This document shows, one piece after another, positions 24,918 through 32,755 of a DNA stretch of 64,000 bases. How positions within the stretch are numbered: position 1 is the first letter of the stretch; every line of letters begins with the position of its first letter. The DNA is from an uncultured Bacteroidia bacterium (lineage in GTDB: Bacteria; Bacteroidota; Bacteroidia; Bacteroidales; ML635J-15): the NCBI GenBank assembly GCA_902776565.1, contig CACYQN010000008.1, forward strand, positions 1-64,000, written 5' to 3'. Under the pieces are notes generated by a model, which saw nothing but the letters and a program-made list of their open reading frames with translations, ran no database searches and was not told where the DNA came from. The translations under genes and the position numbers were made by a program.

Positions 24918-25403
24918 TTACGCCACTTTTCTATCTCCAAACCTCATCTCCCCATTCGTAAGGTCAATTATCAGCCTGTTGTGGAGAATGAACGGAGTGC
25001 CCAATATTCCGTGGAGGCGAAGGCCATGCTGCTTTTCTAGCATTTCGAAGCTGTTCATGCCTTGCGGAAGGGTGAAAAACTTCACCGAAAGTTGCCGGTT
25101 GACAATTTGCATAGGGACGGTAACCAGCTTGCCTCGCGGAATTTCATTGCCTTCAACTCCTATTACAAAGCCATTTCCTTCGGTAGCCTCAATGCTGTCC
25201 TTGAAATGCTCGTACACACGCTCATCTAGGAAATTAGTGTCGGAACCCGTATCCAAAACAAACAGCAACCTTTCTCCCTGAAACTCAGCAACAATTATTG
25301 GCGTTCCGAGTTCGTGTACACCATATATTCTCATCTGGTCGATTTCATTCTCCTTGTTCATAGTCTCGTCGTTTTTCTTCATTTCCTTGTTCTGTTTCTT
25401 CAT
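24918..25403 (-). CDS. Retropepsin-like aspartic protease
   Basis: A 161-aa single-lobe clan AA protease. The catalytic loop is LLFVLDTGSDTNFLD, with Asp51 in DTGS; the hydrophobic-G motif typical of the second half is LHGILGTPFI followed by a closing strand, NRLIIDLTNGEMRFG. Such enzymes work as homodimers. The first 22 residues are lysine-rich and contain no signal peptide, so it should be cytosolic. It has its own promoter (25430-25437) and a palindromic operator (25447-25465) matching the one beside the WYL regulator gene. It ends 38 bp before the retron promoter and is probably a separate unit, though it may be an accessory of the island. Confidence 0.82.
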   Translation of the reverse strand: MKKQNKEMKKNDETMNKENEIDQMRIYGVHELGTPIIVAEFQGERLLFVLDTGSDTNFLDERVYEHFKDSIEATEGNGFVIGVEGNEIPRGKLVTVPMQIVNRQLSVKFFTLPQGMNSFEMLEKQHGLRLHGILGTPFILHNRLIIDLTNGEMRFGDRKVA

Positions 25404-25429
25404 ATCCGTTCTGTTTTATTTTTCGGTTG

Positions 25430-25437
25430 CAAAGTTA
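25430..25437 (-). promoter_or_regulatory. -7 box of the aspartic protease gene
   Basis: Minus strand TAACTTTG, 26 bp before the ATG at 25403 and 9 bp below the operator. Confidence 0.6.
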
Positions 25438-25446
25438 AATGCGTCG

Positions 25447-25465
25447 TGTGCAGTCTATTTGCACA
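25447..25465. promoter_or_regulatory. Palindromic operator, protease copy
   Basis: TGTGCAGTCTATTTGCACA, a near-copy of the operator at 26609-26627 (two or three differences, in the left half-site). It stands in the same place relative to its promoter, between the -33 and -7 positions. A dimeric repressor bound here would block transcription. Confidence 0.65.
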
Positions 25466-25477
25466 CAGCACATTTTT

Positions 25478-26005
25478 TTAGTCAATATTCCAATACATAT
25501 CGGGGTCACCCTCAAAGGCATCGTAGATAACATCATCGCTGTAACCCATTTCGTCCTGTGCGTAGCTTCCTGCAAAATCGCCATAATGACTTCCGTAGCG
25601 GTAATCGTCGTCGTTGTCGAAGTCGGCATCGTCGTCGTACAGGTCGGAGTTTAGACTGCTGAAATATACAGTAGCCTTATTGCCAGCCTTCACTACCGTC
25701 GTGGAATTGCGGTTCTTGCCGTAGAAGTTCCATACCGAATCGTATTCGACAGGCAGGACTTCCTCGCCAGACATATTTATCATTCCCCACTTCTTGCCGT
25801 CGGGACAAAGCTTGTTCACTCGTGCCAGTCCGTGGTCGAAGCCGTCAATCCAATCGTACTTTCCGAAAGGCACAATTTCGTTTCCTTCCAAATCGACAAC
25901 ACCCCACTGGTAATTTCTCTTCTGGGCAACCTTTACGCTGTCGAACACTCTCTCGTTCAAGTAGTTGATTTCTGTCATAGCTGTCATTTTTTTCAAGTTA
26001 GTCAT
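25478..26005 (-). CDS. WG-repeat-like protein
   Basis: A 175-aa protein begun at MTNLKKMTAMTEINYL (26005); ATGs at 25987 and 25978 are alternatives. Two WG-type units are visible: YQWGVVDLEGNEIVPFGKYDWIDGFDHGLARV and KWGMINMSGEEVLPVEYDSVWNF. The C-terminal third is extremely acidic and Asp/Tyr-rich (DDDADFDNDDDYRYG). WG repeats form beta propeller-like or solenoid surfaces and mostly mediate binding. The start codon overlaps the stop of the upstream gene by 8 bp, so translation is coupled. The pair is driven from the operator-controlled promoter at 26591-26598. Confidence 0.75.
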   Translation of the reverse strand: MTNLKKMTAMTEINYLNERVFDSVKVAQKRNYQWGVVDLEGNEIVPFGKYDWIDGFDHGLARVNKLCPDGKKWGMINMSGEEVLPVEYDSVWNFYGKNRNSTTVVKAGNKATVYFSSLNSDLYDDDADFDNDDDYRYGSHYGDFAGSYAQDEMGYSDDVIYDAFEGDPDMYWNID

Positions 26006-26570
26006 TTTGTTTGTTTTCGTCTGCAAAGTTATTGTATGCCTGTGCAACAAGTTCTTGCACATTGCTGTTTTCGTCGTCGTAGTATCTGTCGGCAAGGAAA
26101 CCTATGGGGCGGCGTGCCGGCTTTATGGGGAAATCTTCCTTTATTGCCTTGTAGTTGATGTTAAACTCGTGTATGGTTTCGTCGATTTGCTTGCGGGCAA
26201 ATGCAAATTCCTCTGCAAAATCCTTTGCCGACGATATGAATGCATCGGCACGGCAGGCAAAATGGTCTTCGAGGAAGAGAGTAGTGGTAAGGTCGTTGTG
26301 GTTGTTGCATTCAGAAGTAAGCATTATAAGTCCTTCGGGCTGGACAGAGTCCATATCCTTGAGACCAAACAGACGGAAGAACTGAACTCTGCGCTTGCCG
26401 GAGTCCGATGCAGCCCAAATCTGGACATCGTACTGGCAATCGTTTTTGCCGATGACAAGGTGGTTGTCGTCGAAACGGCATTTGTAGCCTTGCTTGTTCA
26501 TCTTACTGATGACTTCGTCGATAAACTTCTGTTCTTTCATCTTTTTCATTCTTGTTGCAATCTTAATCAT
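25998..26570 (-). CDS. Hypothetical protein, first gene of the WYL-controlled operon
   Basis: A 190-aa soluble protein. The ATG at 26570 is used because the -7 box is at 26591-26598; later ATGs at 26549 and 26540 are possible. The first half looks alpha/beta (FIDEVISKMNKQGYKCRFDDNHLVIGKNDCQYDVQIWAAS), the second half is helical with many acidic residues. I recognise no family. The start close to a palindromic operator and the coupling to the WG-repeat gene suggest they work together under the divergently encoded WYL regulator. Confidence 0.65.
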   Translation of the reverse strand: MIKIATRMKKMKEQKFIDEVISKMNKQGYKCRFDDNHLVIGKNDCQYDVQIWAASDSGKRRVQFFRLFGLKDMDSVQPEGLIMLTSECNNHNDLTTTLFLEDHFACRADAFISSAKDFAEEFAFARKQIDETIHEFNINYKAIKEDFPIKPARRPIGFLADRYYDDENSNVQELVAQAYNNFADENKQND

Positions 26571-26590
26571 TCTCCATAAATTTTTCGGTG

Positions 26591-26598
26591 CAAAGGTA
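26591..26598 (-). promoter_or_regulatory. -7 box of the operon divergent from the WYL gene
   Basis: Minus strand TACCTTTG, 10 bp below the operator at 26609-26627 and 20 bp before the ATG at 26570. Confidence 0.6.
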
Positions 26599-26608
26599 AT
26601 ATCATGAG

Positions 26609-26627
26609 TGTGCAAACTATTTGCACA
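26609..26627. promoter_or_regulatory. Palindromic operator in the divergent WYL intergenic region
   Basis: TGTGCAAACTATTTGCACA: perfect 8-bp arms around CTA. It lies upstream of the minus-strand -7 box and also covers the plus-strand -33 TTTG (26620-26623), exactly 20 bp from TATTTTTG. One bound dimer would therefore control both directions, including the regulator's own gene. Confidence 0.75.
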
Positions 26628-26643
26628 TACGGGAAAATTTTTG

Positions 26644-26651
26644 TATTTTTG
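26644..26651 (+). promoter_or_regulatory. -7 box of the WYL regulator gene
   Basis: TATTTTTG with a TTTG 20 bp upstream inside the operator; a full match to the Bacteroidota promoter layout. Confidence 0.7.
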
Positions 26652-26688
26652 CGGAAAAATATTTTAATTACTTAAAATACAATGCTTT

Positions 26689-27684
26689 ATGCCAATCACA
26701 AAAGATGCGTTTCTTCGTTATAGGATTCTTGACAAGTGCTTCCGCAATACCGCAGTACAATATCAAATAGGCGACCTTGTTAAAAAATGCAATGAGGAAC
26801 TTGATAAAAGTGTAAGTCGCCGCACTATATATTATGATATTGAATATATGCAGAGCCTTGATGGCTGGGAGGCTCCAATTGAAATTGTTAAAGATGGGAA
26901 CCGTCGCTATTACCGTTATTCGGATCCAAAATTTTCCATTGACAATGTGCAGTTGAGCGAAGCACAGCTCAAGCAACTCCAGTCTTCTCTTGATTTGGTA
27001 AAAGCATTTGCAGGATTGCCTCAATTTGAAAGTCTGAATGACACCTTTGCCAAAATAGGACTGATGACCTATAATACGGAAGTGGAACCATGCGTTTCGC
27101 TTGACCATAACGAATATGTAGAAGGACAAAGGCACATTCCCACGCTCTTCAATGCCATACAATACCAGACTGTTGTAATAATCAACTACAAACCTTTTGA
27201 TAAAGAACCAGCTGAATACAAATTTCATCCCCAGTTCCTAAAGCAATACAACAACCGATGGTATATATTAGGCATAACAGAGGACAATCCCAACCAAATT
27301 TGGAACTTCGCTCTTGACCGCATAAAAACAATAAAACCGACCAAGTTGCAGTACAAAAAGATAGATGTTGACTGGAAAACATATTTCGAAGATATAATAG
27401 GTGTAACTAACTATGCAGATAAACCAGTAGAGGAAGTACACTTCATTGTACACGGCAAATCAGCGTATTACATAAAAACCAAACCCATCCACGAAAGCCA
27501 AATTGCCCGTTGGATTGATAAAGAAGATAACACTCTGGATGTAAAGCTCAATGTCAAAATCAATCCCGAACTAGAGCATCTTCTACTTTCATACGCCGAT
27601 TCAATCACCATTCTTTCCCCGCAGTCGCTTATCGACAGGCATATCGAGGCGTTGAAAAAGGCGCTGGGGAGGTATGGAAAATAA
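26689..27684 (+). CDS. WYL-domain transcriptional regulator
   Basis: A 331-aa regulator. Residues 1-65 hold a winged HTH (LVKKCNEELDKSVSRRTIYYDIEYM), the WYL domain spans about 145-225 with FHPQFLKQYNNRWYILGI and FALDRIKTI, and a WCX-like C-terminal extension covers about 235-331. This HTH-WYL-WCX plan is that of BrxR and CapW, homodimeric repressors that bind inverted repeats upstream of phage-defence operons and respond to a nucleic-acid or nucleotide signal through WYL. Here a perfect inverted repeat sits in its divergent promoter region and a second copy before the protease gene. The target set is inferred from those sites. Confidence 0.88.
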   Translation: MPITKDAFLRYRILDKCFRNTAVQYQIGDLVKKCNEELDKSVSRRTIYYDIEYMQSLDGWEAPIEIVKDGNRRYYRYSDPKFSIDNVQLSEAQLKQLQSSLDLVKAFAGLPQFESLNDTFAKIGLMTYNTEVEPCVSLDHNEYVEGQRHIPTLFNAIQYQTVVIINYKPFDKEPAEYKFHPQFLKQYNNRWYILGITEDNPNQIWNFALDRIKTIKPTKLQYKKIDVDWKTYFEDIIGVTNYADKPVEEVHFIVHGKSAYYIKTKPIHESQIARWIDKEDNTLDVKLNVKINPELEHLLLSYADSITILSPQSLIDRHIEALKKALGRYGK

Positions 27685-27700
27685 TGATTTTTCCATTATT

Positions 27701-27727
27701 CAATTTGCATTATTCAAAATGAATAAT
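27701..27727 (+). repeat. Family E repeat, copy 1
   Basis: Contains ATTATTCAAAATGAATAAT (perfect 8-bp arms around AAA) preceded by CAATTTGC. The same 27 bp recur at 28894-28920 and 30025-30051. Here the TTTG inside the repeat is placed 20 bp before a -7 box, so it seems to serve as the -33 element of the ATPase promoter. Confidence 0.85.
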
Positions 27728-27735
27728 TAGTTTTG
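27728..27735 (+). promoter_or_regulatory. -7 box of the AAA ATPase gene
   Basis: TAGTTTTG, abutting the family E repeat and 13 bp before the ATG at 27749. Confidence 0.55.
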
Positions 27736-27748
27736 CAAAAAAAATTGC

Positions 27749-28888
27749 ATGATACAGAACCCATTCATAACTAGCGGAGAAATTCCAGAACCGTATTTCT
27801 GCGACCGCGACGCCGAAACAAAGAAACTAATTTCAATGCTCACAACTGGCAGCAATGTCTGTCTTGTTGCACCTCGCCGTATTGGAAAATCCAAACTTAT
27901 CAAGCATCTGTTTGCTCAACCTGAAATGAAGAAATTTTACACAATTTACATCGACCTTTTCCACACGAGCAGTTTGCGTGAACTTGTACAAACCTTTGGC
28001 ACTACGGTGGTTTCGGTATTGCAAACCAAGGGCGAGAAGACTCTCGCGAAGGTTCTGTCGGGACTTCGCTCCATTGGCTTCAAATTGTCGTCGGACCCAA
28101 TCACAGGCGTGCCAACCTTAGGAGTAGAACTGGGCGACATTCAATCGCCAGAACTGTCGGTCAACGAAATTTTTGATATGCTCGATAAAGCCGATAAGCC
28201 TTGCATCGTGGCATTCGATGAGTTCCAACAGATTGTAAATTATCCGGAAAAGAATGTCGAAGCATTGCTTCGTGGTAGGATTCAACATCTTGCAAATTGT
28301 AATTTCATTTTCTGCGGAAGCCAACGCCATCTGATTGCGGAAATGTTTATGTCGTCGAAACGGCCTTTCTATGCAAGTACCGAAATGATGGGACTCAAGC
28401 CAATTCCGCAGGACACATATACTGAATTTGTAAAAAGAATGTTTGAACAGTTTGGCAAAACTCTGCAAGATGGTACAGTAGAATACGTATATGGGCTTGC
28501 ACAAGGTAACACGGCATTTATGCAACGTATCTTCCATTTTGCTTTCAATAGGATTGGCAAGGGAGAGGAATGTACGCAGAAGGTTGTAAAATTGGCTTTT
28601 GCCGATATGCTTGATGCAGCCGAAGATGTTTACCAGCCGTTGTTGTCGCGACTTCCCGAACATCAGAAGATGCTGTTGTATGCAATTGCGAAAGTCGGTA
28701 GGGCGCAAAAGATTATGAGCGGTTCGTTTATACGCGCCAATTCGTTGAAATCGAGCAGTTCTGTGCAGGCTGCATTAAAGAAATTGCTTGAAATGGATTT
28801 GCTGTCAGTCGAAAATGGCGAATATTTTGTTACGGATATGTTGCTCCAGTATTATCTGCAACGGACGCTTGGGATACCAATGGAATGA
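27749..28888 (+). CDS. AAA ATPase (archaeal-type ATPase family)
   Basis: A 379-aa P-loop ATPase of the COG1672-like group. Walker A is APRRIGKSK (41-49), Walker B is CIVAFDEFQQ (around 152-161), followed by NFIFCGSQRHL as sensor segment. The last ~80 residues form a winged-helix end (LPEHQKMLLYAIAK...SSSSVQAALKKLLEMDLL). Length is usual. The gene at 54752-55909 is a clear paralogue with the same layout. Family E repeats bracket this gene on both sides. The biological role of these ATPases is not established; many are in accessory or defence regions. Confidence 0.85.
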   Translation: MIQNPFITSGEIPEPYFCDRDAETKKLISMLTTGSNVCLVAPRRIGKSKLIKHLFAQPEMKKFYTIYIDLFHTSSLRELVQTFGTTVVSVLQTKGEKTLAKVLSGLRSIGFKLSSDPITGVPTLGVELGDIQSPELSVNEIFDMLDKADKPCIVAFDEFQQIVNYPEKNVEALLRGRIQHLANCNFIFCGSQRHLIAEMFMSSKRPFYASTEMMGLKPIPQDTYTEFVKRMFEQFGKTLQDGTVEYVYGLAQGNTAFMQRIFHFAFNRIGKGEECTQKVVKLAFADMLDAAEDVYQPLLSRLPEHQKMLLYAIAKVGRAQKIMSGSFIRANSLKSSSSVQAALKKLLEMDLLSVENGEYFVTDMLLQYYLQRTLGIPME

Positions 28889-28893
28889 TTATC

Positions 28894-28920
28894 CAATTTG
28901 CATTATTCAAAATGAATAAT
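28894..28920 (+). repeat. Family E repeat, copy 2
   Basis: Identical over 27 bp to copies 1 and 3. It lies 5 bp past the ATPase stop and 17 bp before the stop of the convergent RhuM-Fic gene, where it may form a hairpin for both transcripts. Confidence 0.85.
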
Positions 28921-28937
28921 TAGGATAATTTGTTAAT

Positions 28938-29918
28938 TTACAAATTGTTCTTGTTGATAAGATTTACAACAACTTTTACCATAATGTCCTTTTCTTCTGT
29001 TTTGCTTTCAGCAATCATAAGCGTAAGGGCTACAAGTGTATTGTCTGCAATGCGCTTGCTTCCATCGGGATTATAAAGTATATGGTTGCCATTGAGAAAC
29101 CATAAGAACAATGTGGCTGCAATACGTTTGTTTCCGTCACTAAACGAATGGTTTTTGGTAACCAAATAAAGTAGCATTGCTGCTTTTTCCTCAACCGATG
29201 GATATAAATCTTCGCCATCGAAAGTCTGGTAAATCTGACCGATAGAACTTTTGAACGAACCGTCCTTTTCGTTGCCGAACAATGCCGAATGCCCAAATTT
29301 CTGCTTCAGCATGTTGATTTCTCTCATCGCATTTTCGTAGGTAGCGTGAAATGGCTCGTCGGTTGTTGTCTTTTCTATGTTCAATCGCTGGTAGTCGTAG
29401 TTGTCAAGAGTGTCGAGAGCGTATGTGTAGTCAACAACCACATTTAGTAAGTCCTGACTTTCAACGGTGTTGGCAATCTCTTTGCTCTGTAGGGTTCGTC
29501 CTACAACTTGCACCAATTGTCGCAGTTCTGAAATCTGCTCTTGACGAATGTGCTCGTTAACTGCATAGCCTTTAATGAGATACTGCTTCAATACACGATT
29601 AGCCCATTGACGGAATTGGACGCCACGCTGGCTCTTTACACGATAGCCGACTGAAATGATTACATCAAGGTTATATAACGTTGTTTCATAACGCTGTAGC
29701 CCTTCATTACCCATATGTGCAAATTTTGCACATGTGCTATTTTCGTCAAGTTCCCCTTCTTTATAGACATTATGAATATGCTTGCCAATAACAGTTCTAT
29801 CCTTTTGAAATAATTCTGCCATTTGAGCTTGAGTCAGCCATACTGTTTCATCTTCAAATCTGACATCCAATTGTGTCTGTCCATCGGCTGTTTGATATAT
29901 TATTATCTTGTCATCCAT
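28938..29918 (-). CDS. RhuM-family protein with C-terminal Fic/Doc domain
   Basis: A 326-aa protein. The N-terminal RhuM (virulence protein) domain, residues 1-130, has EDETVWLTQAQMAELFQKDR, NLDVIISVGYRV and RGVQFRQWAN, a phage-antirepressor-like DNA-binding fold. The C-terminal Fic/Doc domain contains HSFSDGNKR (257-265), the Doc-type variant with Lys-Arg in place of Gly-Arg. Doc enzymes phosphorylate EF-Tu, Fic enzymes AMPylate; which applies here cannot be told. Family E repeats flank the gene on both sides and a 30-bp hairpin touches the start codon. No antitoxin gene is adjacent, so it may be self-contained. Confidence 0.85.
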   Translation of the reverse strand: MDDKIIIYQTADGQTQLDVRFEDETVWLTQAQMAELFQKDRTVIGKHIHNVYKEGELDENSTCAKFAHMGNEGLQRYETTLYNLDVIISVGYRVKSQRGVQFRQWANRVLKQYLIKGYAVNEHIRQEQISELRQLVQVVGRTLQSKEIANTVESQDLLNVVVDYTYALDTLDNYDYQRLNIEKTTTDEPFHATYENAMREINMLKQKFGHSALFGNEKDGSFKSSIGQIYQTFDGEDLYPSVEEKAAMLLYLVTKNHSFSDGNKRIAATLFLWFLNGNHILYNPDGSKRIADNTLVALTLMIAESKTEEKDIMVKVVVNLINKNNL

Positions 29919-29947
29919 ATAGTTAGCGATTTTAAAAATCGACTATA
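29918..29947. promoter_or_regulatory. Operator-like inverted repeat at the RhuM-Fic start
   Basis: Inner arms CGATTTT and AAAATCG surround a single A; outer arms TATAGT and ACTATA extend it with a 3-nt bulge. It begins at the first base of the start codon, so it could be an autoregulatory site or block translation as a hairpin. Confidence 0.45.
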
Positions 29948-30024
29948 AAATTACAAAAAAATCCGATTTTGACAAAAATTAATCATTGAAAATAGGTATA
30001 TTAGATGACAAAAAATTTATTATT

Positions 30025-30051
30025 CAATTTGCATTATTCAAAATGAATAAT
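30025..30051 (+). repeat. Family E repeat, copy 3
   Basis: The same 27 bp as copies 1 and 2, about 110 bp upstream of the RhuM-Fic start. Confidence 0.85.
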
Positions 30052-30109
30052 TTGCATATTGCACTAATCCACAACACATTATACGCACCTACTACATCGG
30101 AAATATTTC

Positions 30110-30131
30110 GAGACGTTGCACGCAACGTCTC
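30110..30131. repeat. REP-like palindrome, family B
   Basis: AGACGTTGCACGCAACGTCT inside a 22-bp perfect inverted repeat. A degenerate copy with the same GTTGCACGCAACGT centre lies at 32508-32521. This motif type is common in bacterial intergenic DNA. Confidence 0.75.
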
Positions 30132-30177
30132 TACAATTGAATCTTCAAACGGCATTAGCCATTCAAACGGCGCTAGC

Positions 30178-30210
30178 CATAGAACGGCGAAGCCCTCAAC
30201 GAAGTTAAAC
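30178..30210 (+). repeat. 33-bp repeat, copy 1
   Basis: The reverse complement of 61264-61296, exact over 33 bp. It contains GAAGCCCTCAACGAAG. Neither copy is in a gene. Confidence 0.8.
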
Positions 30211-30216
30211 GTGAAA

Positions 30217-30270
30217 CAAAAAAGCGGAATCAGATGCTGAAACAAGTTCAGCATGACATTCCGCTTTTTT
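30217..30270 (-). terminator. Terminator hairpin of the EF-G gene, repeat-derived
   Basis: Outer arms AAAAAAGCGGAAT and ATTCCGCTTTTTT (13 bp) hold an inner stem GATGCTGAA/TTCAGCATG. On both strands the stem is followed by T runs. The inner part, GCTGAACTTGTTTCAGC, is a widely dispersed intergenic repeat in Bacteroidota, here serving as a terminator. Confidence 0.8.
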
Positions 30271-30324
30271 AGAAACGCGAAGCATTCAAACGGCGAAGCC
30301 ATAGAAACGGGCGCAGCCCCCTGC

Positions 30325-32388
30325 CTATCCCTTCTTCTCGTTCAACTTCTTCAGCACCTCCGTCTGTATGTTCATCGGCATTTCCATGTACTGGTAGAAT
30401 TCCATAGAATAGTTGGCACGGCCAGAGGTTATGTTGCGCAACTGGGTGGCGTAACCGAACATCTCCATCAGCGGCACAAGTCCGACAATCTTCTGCGAAC
30501 CCTTGCGGTAACGCCTCATTGCTTCAATCTTTCCACGACGGCGGTTCAAGTTGCCAACAACATCGCCAATGTAGTCGTCGGGAGTGTTGACCTCTATCTT
30601 CATAACCGGCTCGAGCAGAATAGGACTTGCCTTCATAAAACCGCTCTTGAAGCACAATTCGGCGCAAAGCTGGAATGCCATATCGGACGAATCGACCGGA
30701 TGGTACGAACCGTCGAGAAGGGTAACCTTAACATCAACAACTGGGAATCCCGACAAGATACCGCGTTCCATAATATTGCATACACCCTTGTCAACCGACG
30801 GAATGTACTCGCCCGGAATGTTGCCGCCCTTGACAACATCGACAAACTCGTAGCCCTTGCCAGGATTCGGCTCCATACGCATAATTGTATGTGCGTACTG
30901 TCCGTGACCGCCAGTCTGCTTGACGTGCTTGTACATAGTTTCGACGGGTATCGTAATGGTTTCCCTGAACGCAACTGCAGGCTCGCCAACTTCCACAGGA
31001 ACCTTGAACTCGGTGCGCAGGCGGTCAACCATAATTTCGAGGTGCAATTCGCCCATACCCGAAATTACCGTCTCCTCGGTTTCCTCGTTGTACTTTGCGT
31101 GGAACGACGGGTCTTCGTTCACCAAGCGTCCAAGAGCTTCGCTCAGCTTGTCCTTGTCCTTCTGGTTTGCCGGCTGAATCTTGAGCTGGATTACTGGCTC
31201 GGGGATATGTATAGATTCAAGGTAAAGCGGGAATTCCTGGTCGCAAAGGGTGTCGCCAGTCTTTGTGTATTTCATGCCGACCAATGCAACTATTTCGCCA
31301 GCACCAGCCTCGGTAATTTCCTGACGTTCCTTAGCCTTGATGCGGAAAATACGACCAATGCGTTCGGGTTTGCGCTTCGACGAGTTGTAAACCGACATTC
31401 CGCTTGTGAGCTTGCCCGAAAAGATTCGGATAAAAGTCTGCTGACCTACATAGGGGTCGTTTATCAACTTGAAAGCCAGAGCCGAGAACTTTTCGCTGTC
31501 GAAAGGCTTGCGGCTGTGTGTCTTTTCACTGTCGTGCAGGTCGGTGCCGATAACAGAGCCAACATCAACAGGCGACGGCAAATAATCGACAACTGCGTCG
31601 AGCAGAAGCTGGATACCGATATTCTTGTAAGCAGCACCGCAGAAAACAGGCGTAATCAAAAGCTTCAAAGTCTGCTCGCGGATTGCCTTCTTCAGTTTTT
31701 CCTCTGGAATTTCCTTGCCATCGAAATACATTTCCATAATTTCGTTGTCGCCGTCGGCAAGCTTTTCAATCATAAAGGTGCGAGCTTCCTCGACCTGTGC
31801 GGCATATTCGTCTGGAATAGGATTTTCGAAACGCTTGCCATCGGCAAAAGTGTAGGCAATGTTGCGAACGATGTCAATTACTCCAGTAAAGGAATCTTCG
31901 GCACCCATCGGAACCTGCAATGGCAATGCGTTTGCATCGAGGTACTTGTTCATCTGCATTACAACTTCGCCAAAGTTTGCACCAGTGCGGTCCATCTTGT
32001 TGACGAAAGCGATACGCGGAACACGGTAGCGCTCGGCCTGATTCCACACGGTTTCGCTCTGTGGCTCAACACCACCGACAGCACAGAAAACTGCTATCAT
32101 TCCGTCGATTACACGCAGGGAACGCTCAACTTCCACCGTAAAGTCAACGTGACCGGGGGTGTCAATCAGGTTTATTTGGTGGTTGTTCCATGTGCAAGTA
32201 ATTGCTGCCGAAGCGATTGTAATGCCTCGTTCCTGCTCCTGCTTCATAAAGTCCATCGTAGCCTGACCGTCGTGGGTTTCACCAACCTTGCGGTTCACAC
32301 CGGTGAAATAAAGTATTCGTTCCGATACCGTTGTCTTTCCTGCGTCGATATGCGCTGCTATTCCTATGTTTCTTAATTCCATTGCCAT
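30325..32388 (-). CDS. fusA: Elongation factor G (EF-G-type translocase)
   Basis: A 687-aa ribosomal translocase. The G domain has [21 protein letters not shown] and NKMD; domains II to V follow, with GGHGQYAH in domain IV and RRRGKIEAM and [13 protein letters not shown] in domain V. It is slightly shorter than the usual ~700 residues and stands alone, not next to rpsL, rpsG or tuf, so it may be a second EF-G (EF-G2 type) rather than the main copy. A promoter box TATCTTTG (32448-32455) precedes it and a strong hairpin follows it. The ATG at 32382 is an alternative start. Confidence 0.88.
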   Translation of the reverse strand: MAMELRNIGIAAHIDAGKTTVSERILYFTGVNRKVGETHDGQATMDFMKQEQERGITIASAAITCTWNNHQINLIDTPGHVDFTVEVERSLRVIDGMIAVFCAVGGVEPQSETVWNQAERYRVPRIAFVNKMDRTGANFGEVVMQMNKYLDANALPLQVPMGAEDSFTGVIDIVRNIAYTFADGKRFENPIPDEYAAQVEEARTFMIEKLADGDNEIMEMYFDGKEIPEEKLKKAIREQTLKLLITPVFCGAAYKNIGIQLLLDAVVDYLPSPVDVGSVIGTDLHDSEKTHSRKPFDSEKFSALAFKLINDPYVGQQTFIRIFSGKLTSGMSVYNSSKRKPERIGRIFRIKAKERQEITEAGAGEIVALVGMKYTKTGDTLCDQEFPLYLESIHIPEPVIQLKIQPANQKDKDKLSEALGRLVNEDPSFHAKYNEETEETVISGMGELHLEIMVDRLRTEFKVPVEVGEPAVAFRETITIPVETMYKHVKQTGGHGQYAHTIMRMEPNPGKGYEFVDVVKGGNIPGEYIPSVDKGVCNIMERGILSGFPVVDVKVTLLDGSYHPVDSSDMAFQLCAELCFKSGFMKASPILLEPVMKIEVNTPDDYIGDVVGNLNRRRGKIEAMRRYRKGSQKIVGLVPLMEMFGYATQLRNITSGRANYSMEFYQYMEMPMNIQTEVLKKLNEKKG

Positions 32389-32447
32389 ATATAACCTATT
32401 GATTAAAAGGATTTTGCTATAATAAAAACAATTAATTTTTCGGGAGG

Positions 32448-32455
32448 CAAAGATA
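32448..32455 (-). promoter_or_regulatory. -7 box of the EF-G gene
   Basis: Minus strand TATCTTTG, 60 bp before the start codon. Confidence 0.5.
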
Positions 32456-32729
32456 ATGAAAATTTGCGAATTACGAAAATGTACCTTTCTGTTCTATAAA
32501 TCAGGATGTTGCACGCAACGTTTCTATAGATTTTTATTCCTTAAATTCTTGATTTTTTATGTACAATCGTGCCATGGCGCGATTGTATAATCATCAAATC
32601 TCAAATTTTCCAACCATCTCAAACAACCTCAAACCATCTCAAACAATCATAAACCATTTTAAACGTTGAAGTACAATCTTGCCATAGCGTGATTCTTTCA
32701 AACTTATTTGTCGAATCCCTTAAATTTTC
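32456..32729. other. Gap with REP-like palindromes
   Basis: No gene is supported between the divergent EF-G and histidine kinase promoters. A degenerate family B palindrome occurs at 32508-32521. A 26-bp palindrome (family C, 32562-32587) has arms starting TACAATCG around GCCATGGC, with a decayed copy at 32672-32696. CAAACCATCTCAAAC-type short direct repeats lie between. Confidence 0.65.
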
Positions 32730-32737
32730 TATTTTTG
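32730..32737 (+). promoter_or_regulatory. Promoter of the PAS kinase / cyclase operon
   Basis: TATTTTTG with TTTG at 32707-32710, 19 bp apart. It lies downstream of the earlier in-frame ATG at 32708 and so sets the kinase start at 32756. Confidence 0.65.
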
Positions 32738-32755
32738 CACTATATATTTTTCAGG

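Larger units (their letters stand above)
29948..30324. other. Repeat-filled gap between RhuM-Fic and EF-G
   Basis: No gene is supported. The gap holds family E copy 3 (30025-30051), a REP-like palindrome (30110-30131), a 33-bp element shared in inverted orientation with 61264-61296 (30178-30210), and a strong terminator hairpin (30217-30270). Open frames here are repeat translations. Confidence 0.75.

Noticed and set aside
24668..24918. Protease followed by RT read as a retrotransposon pol gene
   Set aside because: The protease is a normal bacterial clan AA type with its own promoter and operator, a structured RNA and a second promoter stand between it and the RT, and there are no LTRs, RNase H or integrase.
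29725..29743. TGTGCAAATTTTGCACA inside the RhuM-Fic gene as a third WYL operator
   Set aside because: It encodes the conserved CAKFA segment of RhuM proteins and has a 1-nt centre instead of 3; likely coincidence.
30024..30302. 92-codon frame containing MLNLFQHL
   Set aside because: It is the translation of a dispersed intergenic repeat that also forms the terminator hairpin.
30253..32376. 707-codon open frame antisense to the EF-G gene
   Set aside because: It is a shadow of the highly biased EF-G codons; EF-G motifs on the other strand are unmistakable.
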